Notes under the pieces: generated by a model
What the model was told of the DNA's origin: nothing
Seen by the model: the letters and a program-made list of their open reading frames with translations, nothing else
Database searches by the model: none
Translations under genes and position numbers: made by a program
Shown here: one piece after another, positions 7,893 to 16,059 of the stretch
Layout: each line of letters begins with the position of its first letter
Numbering within the stretch: the stretch's first letter is position 1
Assembly (NCBI GenBank): GCA_039931065.1
Contig: JBDTSP010000018.1
Span: 1-64,000 of the forward strand
Source: CADEED01 sp039931065
GTDB lineage: Bacteria > Pseudomonadota > Gammaproteobacteria > Steroidobacterales > Steroidobacteraceae
Length of the DNA stretch: 64,000 nt
Direction of reading: 5' to 3'

Positions 7893-9615
7893 AGTGGGAA
7901 TCGCGCGAAACTTCCGTGCCGCTGCCGCCGACCAGAACATCGAGATCTGCGCCGAGATGCGCCTGCTGCACGTGATCCACGTACAACTTGTACCAGCCGC
8001 GCGCCGGCGTCGGCGCCGGCTTCCAGGCCAGGCGCCGTTGCGCGAGGTCCGCTTCGCTCACATCGAGGTGCAGGCGGCGACCGGGCACATCGACTTCGAT
8101 GTAATCGCCATTACGCACCAGCGCCAGCGGCCCGCCGGCGGCCGCTTCGGGCGAGACGTGCAAAACCACCGACCCGTACGCGGTACCGCTCATGCGCGCA
8201 TCCGAGATGCGCAGGATATCCGTGATGCCACGGCGCAGTAGTTTCGGCGGCAGCGGCATGTTGCCGACCTCGGCCATGCCCGGATAACCCTTCGGGCCGC
8301 ATCCCTTGAGCACCATGATGCAGGTCTCGTCGATGTCGAGCGCCTCGTCGTCGATGCGCGCGTGAAAATCTTCGATGCTCTCGAACACCACCGCGCGGCC
8401 GCGATGTTTCAGCAGGTGCTGCGAGGCGGCGGACGGCTTGATGACCGCGCCATCAGGCGCCAGGTTGCCGCGCAACACCGCGATGCCGGCGTGATCCTTG
8501 AACGGCTGCGCCAGCGGCTTGATCACTTCCCTGTTGTAGTTAGGTGCGTCGGCGATGTTCTCGGCAACGGTATGGCCGTTGACGGTGAGCGCCTTTCCGT
8601 CGAGCAGGTGCGCGATCTCGCGCATCACCGCCGGCAGTCCGCCGGCGTAATAGAAATCTTCCATCAGGAACTGTCCTGACGGCTGCAGGTTCACCAGACA
8701 GGGCAGTTGCGAACCCAACTTGTCCCAGTCCTCGAGCGCCAGCGGCACGCCGATGCGCCCGGCAATCGCCAGCAGATGGATCACCGCATTGGTGGAGCCG
8801 CCGATCGCGGCATTCACGCGGATCGCGTTCTCGAACGCCGAACGCGTCAGGATCTTCGACAACACCATGTCTTCTTCGACCATCTCGACGATGCGCCGGC
8901 CGGTGAGCTGCGCCTGGCGATAACGCCGCGCATCCACCGCCGGAATCGCGGCGTTGCCGGGCAACGCGACACCCAGCGCTTCAACCATGCTGGCCATCGT
9001 CGATGCCGTGCCCATCGTCATGCAGTGCCCTTTCGAGCGATGCATACACGACTCAGCGGCAGTAAATTCTTCCTGGCGCATCTTTCCGGCGCGCACGTCT
9101 TCGGACATCTGCCACACGCCGGTGCCCGAGCCGATCTGCTTGCCACGGAAATGGCCTGACAACATCGGGCCACCGGACACGCCGATGGTCGGCAAATCGC
9201 AGCTGGCGGCACCCATCAGCAGCGCGGGCGTGGTCTTGTCGCAGCCCATCAACAACACGACACCATCGAGCGGATTGCCGCGGATCGATTCTTCGACATC
9301 CATGCTGGCGAGATTGCGGAACAACATGGCGGTGGGCCGCAGCTGTGTCTCGCCGAGCGACATCACCGGAAATTCGAGCGGAAATCCGCCCGCCTCGTAG
9401 ACGCCCCGTTTCACGAACTCCGCCAGCTCGCGGAAATGTCCGTTGCACGGCGTCAGCTCGGACCAGGTGTTGCAGATACCGATGACCGGGCGGCCATCGA
9501 ACAGATCGTCCGGATAACCCTGGTTCTTGATCCAGCTGCGATGCAGGAACCCGTCCTTGCCCGGTCGACCGAACCACTGCTGGCTGCGGCGCGTACGCTT
9601 TTTTGAATCGTCCAT
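7891..9615 (-). CDS. araC: IlvD/Edd-family sugar-acid dehydratase, probably L-arabinonate dehydratase
   Basis: A 574-residue cytoplasmic [2Fe-2S] dehydratase that should convert an aldonate to its 2-keto-3-deoxy acid. Cys57, Cys125 and Cys198 sit where the Rhizobium L-arabinonate dehydratase has its cluster cysteines (59, 127, 200), and Lys127 in GCDKTTPA is the lysine carbamylated to bind magnesium. ARMSG near 474-477 supplies the active-site serine. The length fits the sugar-acid branch rather than branched-chain IlvD. Neighbouring arabinose-type genes (LysR regulator, YtfQ-like protein, mutarotase, GH127) favour L-arabinonate over D-xylonate or other acids, but the substrate is inferred. 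It is 91 bases downstream of the lysR gene on the same strand, with two direct repeats in the gap. Symbol araC here means the dehydratase, not the E. coli regulator. Confidence 0.85.
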   Translation of the reverse strand: MDDSKKRTRRSQQWFGRPGKDGFLHRSWIKNQGYPDDLFDGRPVIGICNTWSELTPCNGHFRELAEFVKRGVYEAGGFPLEFPVMSLGETQLRPTAMLFRNLASMDVEESIRGNPLDGVVLLMGCDKTTPALLMGAASCDLPTIGVSGGPMLSGHFRGKQIGSGTGVWQMSEDVRAGKMRQEEFTAAESCMHRSKGHCMTMGTASTMASMVEALGVALPGNAAIPAVDARRYRQAQLTGRRIVEMVEEDMVLSKILTRSAFENAIRVNAAIGGSTNAVIHLLAIAGRIGVPLALEDWDKLGSQLPCLVNLQPSGQFLMEDFYYAGGLPAVMREIAHLLDGKALTVNGHTVAENIADAPNYNREVIKPLAQPFKDHAGIAVLRGNLAPDGAVIKPSAASQHLLKHRGRAVVFESIEDFHARIDDEALDIDETCIMVLKGCGPKGYPGMAEVGNMPLPPKLLRRGITDILRISDARMSGTAYGSVVLHVSPEAAAGGPLALVRNGDYIEVDVPGRRLHLDVSEADLAQRRLAWKPAPTPARGWYKLYVDHVQQAHLGADLDVLVGGSGTEVSRDSH

Positions 9616-9633
9616 TCGGCCGCAGCGTACAAG

Positions 9634-9677
9634 GCGAAAACATACGCGAACAATAATTTTCTACCGCGGAAACATAC
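9634..9677 (-). promoter_or_regulatory. Two direct repeats GCGRAAACATAC in front of the dehydratase gene (possible operator)
   Basis: GCGAAAACATAC (9634-9645) and GCGGAAACATAC (9666-9677) differ at one base and start 32 bases apart, about three helical turns. The DNA between them is AT-rich (AACAATAATTTT) in an otherwise GC-rich window. The position, 19-62 bases upstream of the dehydratase ATG, suits a promoter with regulator sites. The factor that binds is unknown. Confidence 0.4.
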
Positions 9678-9706
9678 CTGCTTTGGCATTGCGAGAATTC
9701 ACCTGC

Positions 9707-10672
9707 TCACGAAGCCTGTTTCCACGTGCTGCCATAACTACTCACCGCCGAAGTCTTGAGCGCGCGCAACAGGACATTGGCGGCGGGCGACAATAACCAG
9801 TCGGTGCGCGTGATGATTCCGAACGCATCCATCGTGCAGGACAGCTGCATCGGCAACAGCGCGATCATTCCGTAGGTCGCGTAGTAACGCGCGACCTCGG
9901 TCGGTACCACCGCGATGAAATCCGTCTGCTGCAGCATCTTGGTGACAAACAACAAGGATGCCGTCTCGATCAACTGGCTCGGCGGCGCGAGACCGGCCTC
10001 GCGGAACATCAGATCGAAACGATGGCGCAACACGCTGCCGGCCGGCGGCACGATCCACGGCTTCTTCTCGACCGCCGCCAGATTCAGGCCCGACACGTTG
10101 AGCAGCGGATGACCGGGACGCACGACCGCGGTAACCGGCTCCTCCGCGAGCCGTTCGTAGCGCAACACGGTCTTGTCCTGACGCTCGAACAAACGTCCGA
10201 TCATGATGTCGAGTTTGCCCTGTGCCAGCGACTCGATCAGGACGTTGCTGGATTCCACGTGCAGCTCGACCCGCAGCTTCGGGTTCTCGCGCGCGACGAT
10301 CATGATTGTCTGCGGAATCAGGCTGAGTGCCGGACCGGTGATCGCGCCCAGGCAGACGTGACCCGAAAGGCCCGACTTCAACGCCTCGACTTCCTGGCCC
10401 GCCTCGCGTAACGAAGACAGTGCGATACGCGCATGACGGATCATCGTTTCGCCATACCAGTTCGGGCGCATGCCGCGCGGCTGCCGCTCGAACAGCGATA
10501 CGCCCAGCATGTCCTCGAGATCCTTGAGCAATTTGCTGGCCGCCGGCTGCGACATATTCAAAACTTCCGCCGCGCGGTGAATGTTTCCCTCATCGCAGAT
10601 GGCGGTGAGCAACATGAGCTGCCGGGTCTTGAGCCGCGCGCGAATGAACCAGGGCGTATTTGTCGTGATCAT
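9707..10672 (-). CDS. LysR-family transcriptional regulator (GbpR-like)
   Basis: A 321-residue LysR-type regulator. The N-terminal winged helix contains LKTRQLMLLTAICDEGNIHRAAEVLNMSQ-type helix-turn-helix text with PAASKLLKDLE and FERQPRGM. The rest is a two-lobed effector-binding domain (GPALSLIP, LDIMIGR, FIAVVPTEVARYY). This layout resembles GbpR-type regulators of sugar uptake genes. A longer start at 10729 exists, but GGGGGAAACGAAA directly before the ATG at 10672 makes that the likely start. It is divergent from the YtfQ-like gene and upstream of the dehydratase, so it probably controls both sides of the locus in response to a sugar or sugar acid. Confidence 0.88.
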   Translation of the reverse strand: MITTNTPWFIRARLKTRQLMLLTAICDEGNIHRAAEVLNMSQPAASKLLKDLEDMLGVSLFERQPRGMRPNWYGETMIRHARIALSSLREAGQEVEALKSGLSGHVCLGAITGPALSLIPQTIMIVARENPKLRVELHVESSNVLIESLAQGKLDIMIGRLFERQDKTVLRYERLAEEPVTAVVRPGHPLLNVSGLNLAAVEKKPWIVPPAGSVLRHRFDLMFREAGLAPPSQLIETASLLFVTKMLQQTDFIAVVPTEVARYYATYGMIALLPMQLSCTMDAFGIITRTDWLLSPAANVLLRALKTSAVSSYGSTWKQAS

Positions 10673-10698
10673 TTTCGTTTCCCCCGACCCGTGATCAT

Positions 10699-10753
10699 GT
10701 ATATATCGATGAGTATATCTCCGTAACATTCTCAGGCTTGTTGTATATCGATG
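10699..10753. promoter_or_regulatory. Repeated GTATAT(AT)CGATG motifs in the lysR/ytfQ divergent gap (possible LysR operator)
   Basis: GTATATATCGATG (10699-10711) and GTATATCGATG (10743-10753) share the same ends and lie 44 bases apart in the divergent promoter gap (10673-10861). LysR-type regulators typically bind two or more sites in such gaps. A further GTATAT follows the first site at 10713. GGAGGGGAC at 10852-10860 is the ribosome site for the YtfQ-like gene. Confidence 0.4.
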
Positions 10754-10861
10754 CTGATTCCATGATGTCGGCCTCGAGAATTCCGTCCGCAGGCACTGCC
10801 TACGGGCGCGAGCGGCCTTTTGCCTCGCGACGTCTAACTATTCGGAACAACGGAGGGGACC

Positions 10862-11851
10862 ATGATCCGATTCAGCCGATTTACCCGATTTGCGAGTGCA
10901 CTGGTGGGCGCCGCCGTGCTTGCGGCCTGCTCCGGCGGCAGCGACAAACCCGCAGACGGTGATGCCGCCAAGCCGATCGTGCTCGGCTTCAGCCAGATCG
11001 GCGCCGAGAGTGAATGGCGCACCGCCAACACCACGTCCGTACAGGGCGCCGCCGCGGATGCCGGCATCACCCTGCGTTTCTCCGATGCGCAGCAGAAACA
11101 GGAAAACCAGATCAAGGCGCTGCGATCGTTCATCGCGCAGCGCGTCGACGTCATCGCGTTTTCGCCGGTGGTCGAAACCGGCTGGGAGACCGTGCTGCGC
11201 GAGGCGCAGGCCGCGAAGATCCCGGTGATCCTCACCGACCGCGCCGTCGCGGTGAGCGACGATTCCCTCTATCTATCGCTGATCGGTTCGGACTTCGTCG
11301 AGGAAGGACGCAAGGCCGGCCGCTGGTTGCTGGAGAATACGAAGGACGTCAAAGGCGACATCAACATCGTCGAGTTGCAGGGCACGGTCGGCTCCGCGCC
11401 CGCGAACGATCGCAAGAAAGGGTTCGCTGAAATCGTCGGCGTCGACCCGCGTTACAAGATTATCCGCTCGCAGACCGGGGACTTCACACGCGCCAAGGGC
11501 AAGGAAGTGATGGAAGCGTTCCTCAAGGCCGAGGGCAAGAAGATCAACGTCCTGTTCGCGCACAACGATGACATGGCCATCGGCGCGATCCAGGCCATCG
11601 AAGAAGCCGGCATGAAACCCGGCACCGATATCACGATCATTTCCATCGACGGCGTGAAAGGCGCGTTCGAGGCGATGATCGCCGGTAAACTGAACGTCAC
11701 GGTCGAATGCAGCCCCCTGCTCGGCCCGCAGCTCATGACCGCCGTGAAGGACGTGGTCGCCGGCAAACCCATCGAGAAACGCATCATCACCGCCGAATCG
11801 GTGTTTCCGAAGGAAACCGCCGCGCAGGAATTGCCGAACCGCAAGTACTGA
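10862..11851 (+). CDS. ytfQ: YtfQ-like sugar ABC transporter substrate-binding lipoprotein
   Basis: A 329-residue periplasmic-binding-protein family 1 member. The N-terminal signal ends in VLAAC (Cys23), so it should be a lipoprotein, unlike the soluble E. coli YtfQ. The mature protein starts IVLGFSQIGAESEWR and contains NQIKALRSFI, SPVVETGW, SDFVEEGRKAGRW, VELQGTVGSAPANDRKKGF and AHNDDMAIGAIQAIEEAG, the signature of the YtfQ galactofuranose/arabinose-type branch. No ATPase or permease gene follows; the next genes are an aldose epimerase and GH127. It may use transport subunits encoded elsewhere or serve as a sensor. L-arabinose or galactose in furanose form is the probable ligand by context. 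Confidence 0.85.
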   Translation: MIRFSRFTRFASALVGAAVLAACSGGSDKPADGDAAKPIVLGFSQIGAESEWRTANTTSVQGAAADAGITLRFSDAQQKQENQIKALRSFIAQRVDVIAFSPVVETGWETVLREAQAAKIPVILTDRAVAVSDDSLYLSLIGSDFVEEGRKAGRWLLENTKDVKGDINIVELQGTVGSAPANDRKKGFAEIVGVDPRYKIIRSQTGDFTRAKGKEVMEAFLKAEGKKINVLFAHNDDMAIGAIQAIEEAGMKPGTDITIISIDGVKGAFEAMIAGKLNVTVECSPLLGPQLMTAVKDVVAGKPIEKRIITAESVFPKETAAQELPNRKY

Positions 11852-11859
11852 CAGTGGCG

Positions 11860-12870
11860 ATGAATTCGTTCGGGTTGCTGGATGACGGGCGCAGCGTCGA
11901 GGCGATCGTGCTCGGCGATCCGAACGGCCTGCAGGTCGAAGTGCTCACCTATGGCGCGATCCTGCGCCGGCTCACGTTTCCCGTCCGCGGCGTCCGGCGC
12001 GACCTCATCCTGCATTTCGACCGCCTCGAAGAATACGTGCGCGATGGCGCCTACGTCGGTCCGCTGGTCGGGCGTTTCGGAAACCGCATCGGAAAATCGG
12101 GCTTCGAACTCGACGGCAAGCCCCATCGCGTCACCGCGAACGAAGGCGTCAACCATCTCCACGGCGGCGCGCTCGGCTTCGGCAAGCGGTTGTGGCGCCT
12201 ACTCGATGTAACTCACGACGGCGGTCCGCGCGTCGTGCTCGGCCTCGAATCGCCGCACGGCGAGGAAGGTTATCCGGGAACGCTCGAGGTCACTGCGGAA
12301 TTCAAGGTGGCGCGCAACGCTCTGCGCATCACGCTGGCGGCGAAAACTGATGCGCCCACTCCGGTAAACCTCACCTACCACCCGTATTTCAATCTCGCCG
12401 GCAATTTCAACACCCCGGCGATGGACCAGCGGCTGCGAATTCCGGCCGCGCACTATCTACCCGTGGCGAACGGCCTGATCCCCACGGGCGAGCTCGCGCC
12501 GGTGGAAGGCACGACCTTCGATTTTCGGCAGGAGCGACGTCTGCGCCCACCGGCAACCAGTTCGCATCCGCAGCTGGAACTGGCCGGCGGCTACGATCAT
12601 TGCTGGGTGCTGGAACCGGACGCCGACTGCGCCTGCGAACTGACCTCACCGAACGGCGACTTGAAGATGACGATGCTCGGGAGTGGACCGGGACTGCAGT
12701 TTTACAACGGCCAGTTCCTGTCGAAGACTCATCCGACGCTCGGCAGCGGGATCATTCTCGAACCGCAGGGTTTTCCAGACGCGGTCAACCAACCGCATTT
12801 CCCGCCGGCCATCGTGCGGCCGGGCGAAGAATATCGGGCCACTCTCGAATACCGCATGACTGCCGCATGA
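11860..12870 (+). CDS. galM: Aldose 1-epimerase (mutarotase)
   Basis: A 336-residue cytoplasmic mutarotase that interconverts alpha and beta anomers of aldoses. GNRIG (74-78), NHLHGG with His101 and YHPYFNL with His174 give the catalytic histidines, and LEPQGFPDA near the C-terminus carries the catalytic glutamate. GYDHCWVL is the substrate-binding aspartate region. It begins two to eight bases after the YtfQ-like stop (GTG at 11854 or ATG at 11860), which indicates translational coupling. It should prepare L-arabinose or galactose released by GH127 and imported by the transporter. The strand frame is open further upstream, but that part overlaps YtfQ and is not coding. Confidence 0.92.
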   Translation: MNSFGLLDDGRSVEAIVLGDPNGLQVEVLTYGAILRRLTFPVRGVRRDLILHFDRLEEYVRDGAYVGPLVGRFGNRIGKSGFELDGKPHRVTANEGVNHLHGGALGFGKRLWRLLDVTHDGGPRVVLGLESPHGEEGYPGTLEVTAEFKVARNALRITLAAKTDAPTPVNLTYHPYFNLAGNFNTPAMDQRLRIPAAHYLPVANGLIPTGELAPVEGTTFDFRQERRLRPPATSSHPQLELAGGYDHCWVLEPDADCACELTSPNGDLKMTMLGSGPGLQFYNGQFLSKTHPTLGSGIILEPQGFPDAVNQPHFPPAIVRPGEEYRATLEYRMTAA

Positions 12871-13070
12871 ACCGCCGCGGCAGCATCCGCGACCAGGGAA
12901 GATCACAGGTCGAGAGCGTATCCTATCCAATCAAAACCGCCGGACTGCGGGCCGTATTCGCCTTGAACCGCGACCCTTCGAAAGAACGCGAGTTGTCGCT
13001 CGAGTTCGACGACATTTCACCACGAAGTTGCCAGCGCGTTCGCACACCGTCGTCCACTTGGAGGTCTTAA
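12867..13070 (+). CDS. Possible small protein between galM and the GH127 gene (doubtful)
   Basis: An open frame of 67 codons starts with an ATG that overlaps the galM stop as ATGA and ends three bases before the GH127 start. The translation contains SVSYPIKTAGLRAVFALNRD and RELSLEFDDISPR, which look protein-like, but I recognise no family. There is no distinct ribosome site. It could be a real coupled small protein, a remnant of a larger gene, or chance. GGAGG at 13061-13065 belongs to the next gene. Confidence 0.25.
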   Translation: MNRRGSIRDQGRSQVESVSYPIKTAGLRAVFALNRDPSKERELSLEFDDISPRSCQRVRTPSSTWRS

Positions 13071-13073
13071 GTC

Positions 13074-14987
13074 ATGAACGACGATCTGCGCACGCGCCGG
13101 GAGGCCATCAAACTTCTGGGCGCGGGCGCGACCACCGCGGCGCTGACCTGTACGCCCGTTGCCGCCGATACCGACATCTTCGCGGGACACGCGCCACCGA
13201 AATACTTCCCGCTCGCGGACGTGCGGCTCGGGGCCGGCCCCTTTCTCGATGCTCAGCGGCGCGACGCCGACTATCTACTGCAACTCGAGCCCGACCGGAT
13301 GTTGCACAATTTCCGCAAGAATGCCGGCCTCGATCCCAAGGCACAGGTTTACGGCGGCTGGGAATCGGTCGAACCGTGGATCGAGATCCGTTGCCATGGT
13401 CACACTCTGGGTCACTATCTCACCGCCAGCGCATGTATGTATGCGTCGACGGGTGATACGCGCTTCGGCGAACGCGTCGATTACATCGTCGGAGAACTCG
13501 CCGCGGCGCAGGCAAAAACCGGCGGCTGGTTGACGGCGTTTCCGGATGGCGTCGCGCCGCTGCTCGACAGCGTCGCCGGCAAGCCCTTCGCTGGCGTGCC
13601 CTGGTACACCACTCACAAGGTCATGGCCGGATTGCGCGATGCCCACGTCATTCGCGGCAATCCCCAGGCGCTTGCCGTGCTGGTGAAATTCGCGGACTGG
13701 ATCGACACCGCCACCGCCGACGTGCCGTTGGCGCAATTCCAGAAGATGCTCGACCGTGAACACGGCGGCATGAACGAAGTCTGCGCCGACCTGTTCGAGC
13801 TCACGCAGGAGCGGCGTTATCTCGCCATGGCGCATCGGTTTTCACATCGCGCCCTGCTCAACCCGCTCATGCAGCGCCGTGACACGCTGGACGGGCTGCA
13901 TGCGAATACGCAGATTCCCAAGGTGATCGGCTTCAGCCGCATCGATGAATACGCGGGCGCGGCAAATTTCTTCTGGGAATCCGTCGTCGCGCATCGATCC
14001 TTTGCGACCGGTGGGCACGGCGACGGCGAGCATTTCTTCCCGCGCCACAAGTTTTCGGAGCATCTCGGTTCCGCGAAAACGATGGAGACCTGCTGTACCC
14101 ACAACATGCTGCGTCTGACTCGCTCGCTGTACGAGAAGGGGCTTTCGTCGTCCCACTTCGATTTCTTCGAACGCGGGTTGTTCAACGCGATCCTGGGGTC
14201 GCAGGACCCCGAGTCGGGCATGAACACTTATTTCCAGGCGACACGGCCCGGATACGTGAAGCTCTACCACACGCCCTTCGATTCGTTCTGGTGCTGCACC
14301 GGCTCAGGCATCGAAAATCACGCGCGCTACGGCGAGTCTATCTACGCGCGCGCCGACGATACCTTATATGTGAATCTCTTCGTGGCCTCGACGCTGACCT
14401 GGCGCGAGCGCGGCTTGACGCTAATACAGGAAACGCGTTTTCCCGACACGGACGGAACGCGCCTGACGTTCAGGGTTCGCGAGCCGCAAAAACTCACGCT
14501 CTCGATTCGTCATCCGGCCTGGTGCGAGGTGATGACGGTGCGGGTGAATGGCCGCAAGTACCTGAGTCGAACACCGGATTCGTACTTCGAGTTGCCGCGC
14601 AAGTTCCGCAGCGGCGACGTCATCGAAGTGCAGACGCCCATGACGCTGCGATCCGAACCGCTGCCGGGTTCACCCGGCCATATCGCCGTCATGTACGGCC
14701 CCATCGCGCTTGCCGCGAAGCTCGGCACCGCGGGTCTCACGCCGGGCTCGCAACTCATCATCAACGAACGCGAATCGGGCCAGATGCTCAACGAAACAGT
14801 GGCGATTCCGGTCTGGACAAGACCGCTCGATCAGTTGCCCGCGAGCCTCGTTCGCACCGCTGCGGCCTCGCTCACATTCTCGAGCACGGGATTTGATGGC
14901 GGCGCCCCAGTGCAATTCGCCCCGTGGTTCCGTCTCGCGCACGAGCGCTACAACCTCTATTGGCGCCGTGAGGGCGTGCAGGGCTGA
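13074..14987 (+). CDS. GH127 family beta-L-arabinofuranosidase, Tat-exported
   Basis: A 637-residue glycoside hydrolase of the DUF1680/GH127 family that removes beta-L-arabinofuranose from plant glycoproteins and related glycans. The N-terminus RTRREAIKLLGAGATTAA is a twin-arginine signal, so it folds in the cytoplasm and acts in the periplasm. The (alpha/alpha)6 barrel carries GGWESVEPWIEIRCHGHTLGHYL and THKVMAGLRDA. Glu338 and Cys340 in METCC, with Cys407-Cys408 in FWCCTGSG, match the zinc ligands and nucleophile cysteine of the Bifidobacterium HypBA1 enzyme (Glu338, Cys340, Cys417, Cys418). A C-terminal beta domain follows. Its presence is the best evidence that the locus handles L-arabinose. 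It is the last gene of this transcript. Confidence 0.9.
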   Translation: MNDDLRTRREAIKLLGAGATTAALTCTPVAADTDIFAGHAPPKYFPLADVRLGAGPFLDAQRRDADYLLQLEPDRMLHNFRKNAGLDPKAQVYGGWESVEPWIEIRCHGHTLGHYLTASACMYASTGDTRFGERVDYIVGELAAAQAKTGGWLTAFPDGVAPLLDSVAGKPFAGVPWYTTHKVMAGLRDAHVIRGNPQALAVLVKFADWIDTATADVPLAQFQKMLDREHGGMNEVCADLFELTQERRYLAMAHRFSHRALLNPLMQRRDTLDGLHANTQIPKVIGFSRIDEYAGAANFFWESVVAHRSFATGGHGDGEHFFPRHKFSEHLGSAKTMETCCTHNMLRLTRSLYEKGLSSSHFDFFERGLFNAILGSQDPESGMNTYFQATRPGYVKLYHTPFDSFWCCTGSGIENHARYGESIYARADDTLYVNLFVASTLTWRERGLTLIQETRFPDTDGTRLTFRVREPQKLTLSIRHPAWCEVMTVRVNGRKYLSRTPDSYFELPRKFRSGDVIEVQTPMTLRSEPLPGSPGHIAVMYGPIALAAKLGTAGLTPGSQLIINERESGQMLNETVAIPVWTRPLDQLPASLVRTAAASLTFSSTGFDGGAPVQFAPWFRLAHERYNLYWRREGVQG

Positions 14988-15165
14988 CCCGATTCACCCC
15001 CCTCGACTCAGCAGGCGGCCCGCCGGCCGGTCCGATCCCGGCTGAACCGCGAACTGGAGCCTTTCCTAGGCGTACCCCGTGTGATCCGCGTCACCGAGGT
15101 TTTGTCACATACCGGCCAAGATTCCCCTCGTGTCAGTGGGCGCAGGAGCGCCCTGGGAGTTATTT

Positions 15166-15531
15166 GTGGCCATTCATAAAGTTTTGATCGTGGACGACGC
15201 GCGCCCGGATCTCATGAATCTCGAAAAGATCGTGAGCGGGGCTGGCTACACCACCCTCACCGCGACCAACGGACTGCAGGCGGTGGAACTGTCCAAGTCC
15301 CAGCAGCCGGACCTCATCCTCATGGACGTCAACATGGACCAGATGGATGGCTTCGCCGCCACCCGCGCCATCGGCGGCGACGCTTCGACCAAGACCATCC
15401 CGGTCGTACTGGTCACCAGCAAGAATCAGAAAGCCGACCGCGTCTGGGCACAGATGCTCGGCGTGAAGGGATACGTGACCAAGCCCTACACACCCGACCA
15501 GATCCTGGGCGCCATCAAGGCCTGCGCCTGA
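15166..15531 (+). CDS. pilH: Single-domain response regulator, PilH-like
   Basis: A 121-residue CheY-like receiver. VLIVDDARPD holds the acidic pocket, LILMDVNMDQMDG carries the phospho-accepting Asp54, VTSKNQ has the switch Thr/Ser, and GYVTKPY has the conserved Lys106. MDVNMDQMDGF and SKNQKADRVWAQMLG resemble PilH of twitching-motility systems. The GTG at 15166 follows GGGAG with good spacing; a further upstream GTG at 15130 would add twelve residues without a ribosome site. It opens the Pil-Chp operon and should act as a diffusible output or phosphate sink of ChpA. Confidence 0.88.
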   Translation: MAIHKVLIVDDARPDLMNLEKIVSGAGYTTLTATNGLQAVELSKSQQPDLILMDVNMDQMDGFAATRAIGGDASTKTIPVVLVTSKNQKADRVWAQMLGVKGYVTKPYTPDQILGAIKACA

Positions 15532-15539
15532 AGAACTGA

Positions 15540-16055
15540 ATGAACGCCGCTTTCCCACTCTCGTACGGATTGCCACCCCTGCCCGCGGAACTCGCGGCGC
15601 TGGTGGGGCCTGCCGCGGGCGTGGAAAACCCGGACGAGATCGTGCGCCAGGCGTTTCGCATCGGTCACATGCGATTGCTGGCGCCGTTCGCGACCGCGAG
15701 CGAATTGGTGGAGATGCCGAACGTCTATCCACTGCCACGTATGCCGGAGAATCTGCTCGGCCTCGTCAACCTGCACGGTCACATCGTCCCGCTGTTCGAC
15801 CTCGCCGCGCTGTTCGAAACCGAACACCTGCCGCGCGAGAAACGCATGTTGCTCGTGATCGGTCACGGCACCGATGCCGCCGGCATCGTCATCGACGGCC
15901 TGCCGCGCCGCATGGCCTTCATGCCCGAATCGCAGATCGTGCCGCCGGCGCTGGCCGCCGCCGCGGCCACCGCCGTCATCGCGACTTACACCCAGGGCGC
16001 CGACGCCTGGTTCGAATTCGACTTCGCGCAGCTACTTGAACAACTCGTGAGCTAA
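15540..16055 (+). CDS. pilI: CheW-like coupling protein PilI
   Basis: A 171-residue protein with one CheW domain. RIGHMRLLAPFATASELVEMPNVYPLPRMPENLLGLVNLHGHIVPLFDLA is the signature stretch of CheW/PilI proteins (given here only as description; key parts are LPRMPENLLGLVNL and GHIVPLFDL). It should link the PilJ receptor to the ChpA kinase at the cytoplasmic face of the membrane. It starts eight bases after pilH and ends four bases before pilJ. Confidence 0.88.
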   Translation: MNAAFPLSYGLPPLPAELAALVGPAAGVENPDEIVRQAFRIGHMRLLAPFATASELVEMPNVYPLPRMPENLLGLVNLHGHIVPLFDLAALFETEHLPREKRMLLVIGHGTDAAGIVIDGLPRRMAFMPESQIVPPALAAAAATAVIATYTQGADAWFEFDFAQLLEQLVS

Positions 16056-16059
16056 CACA

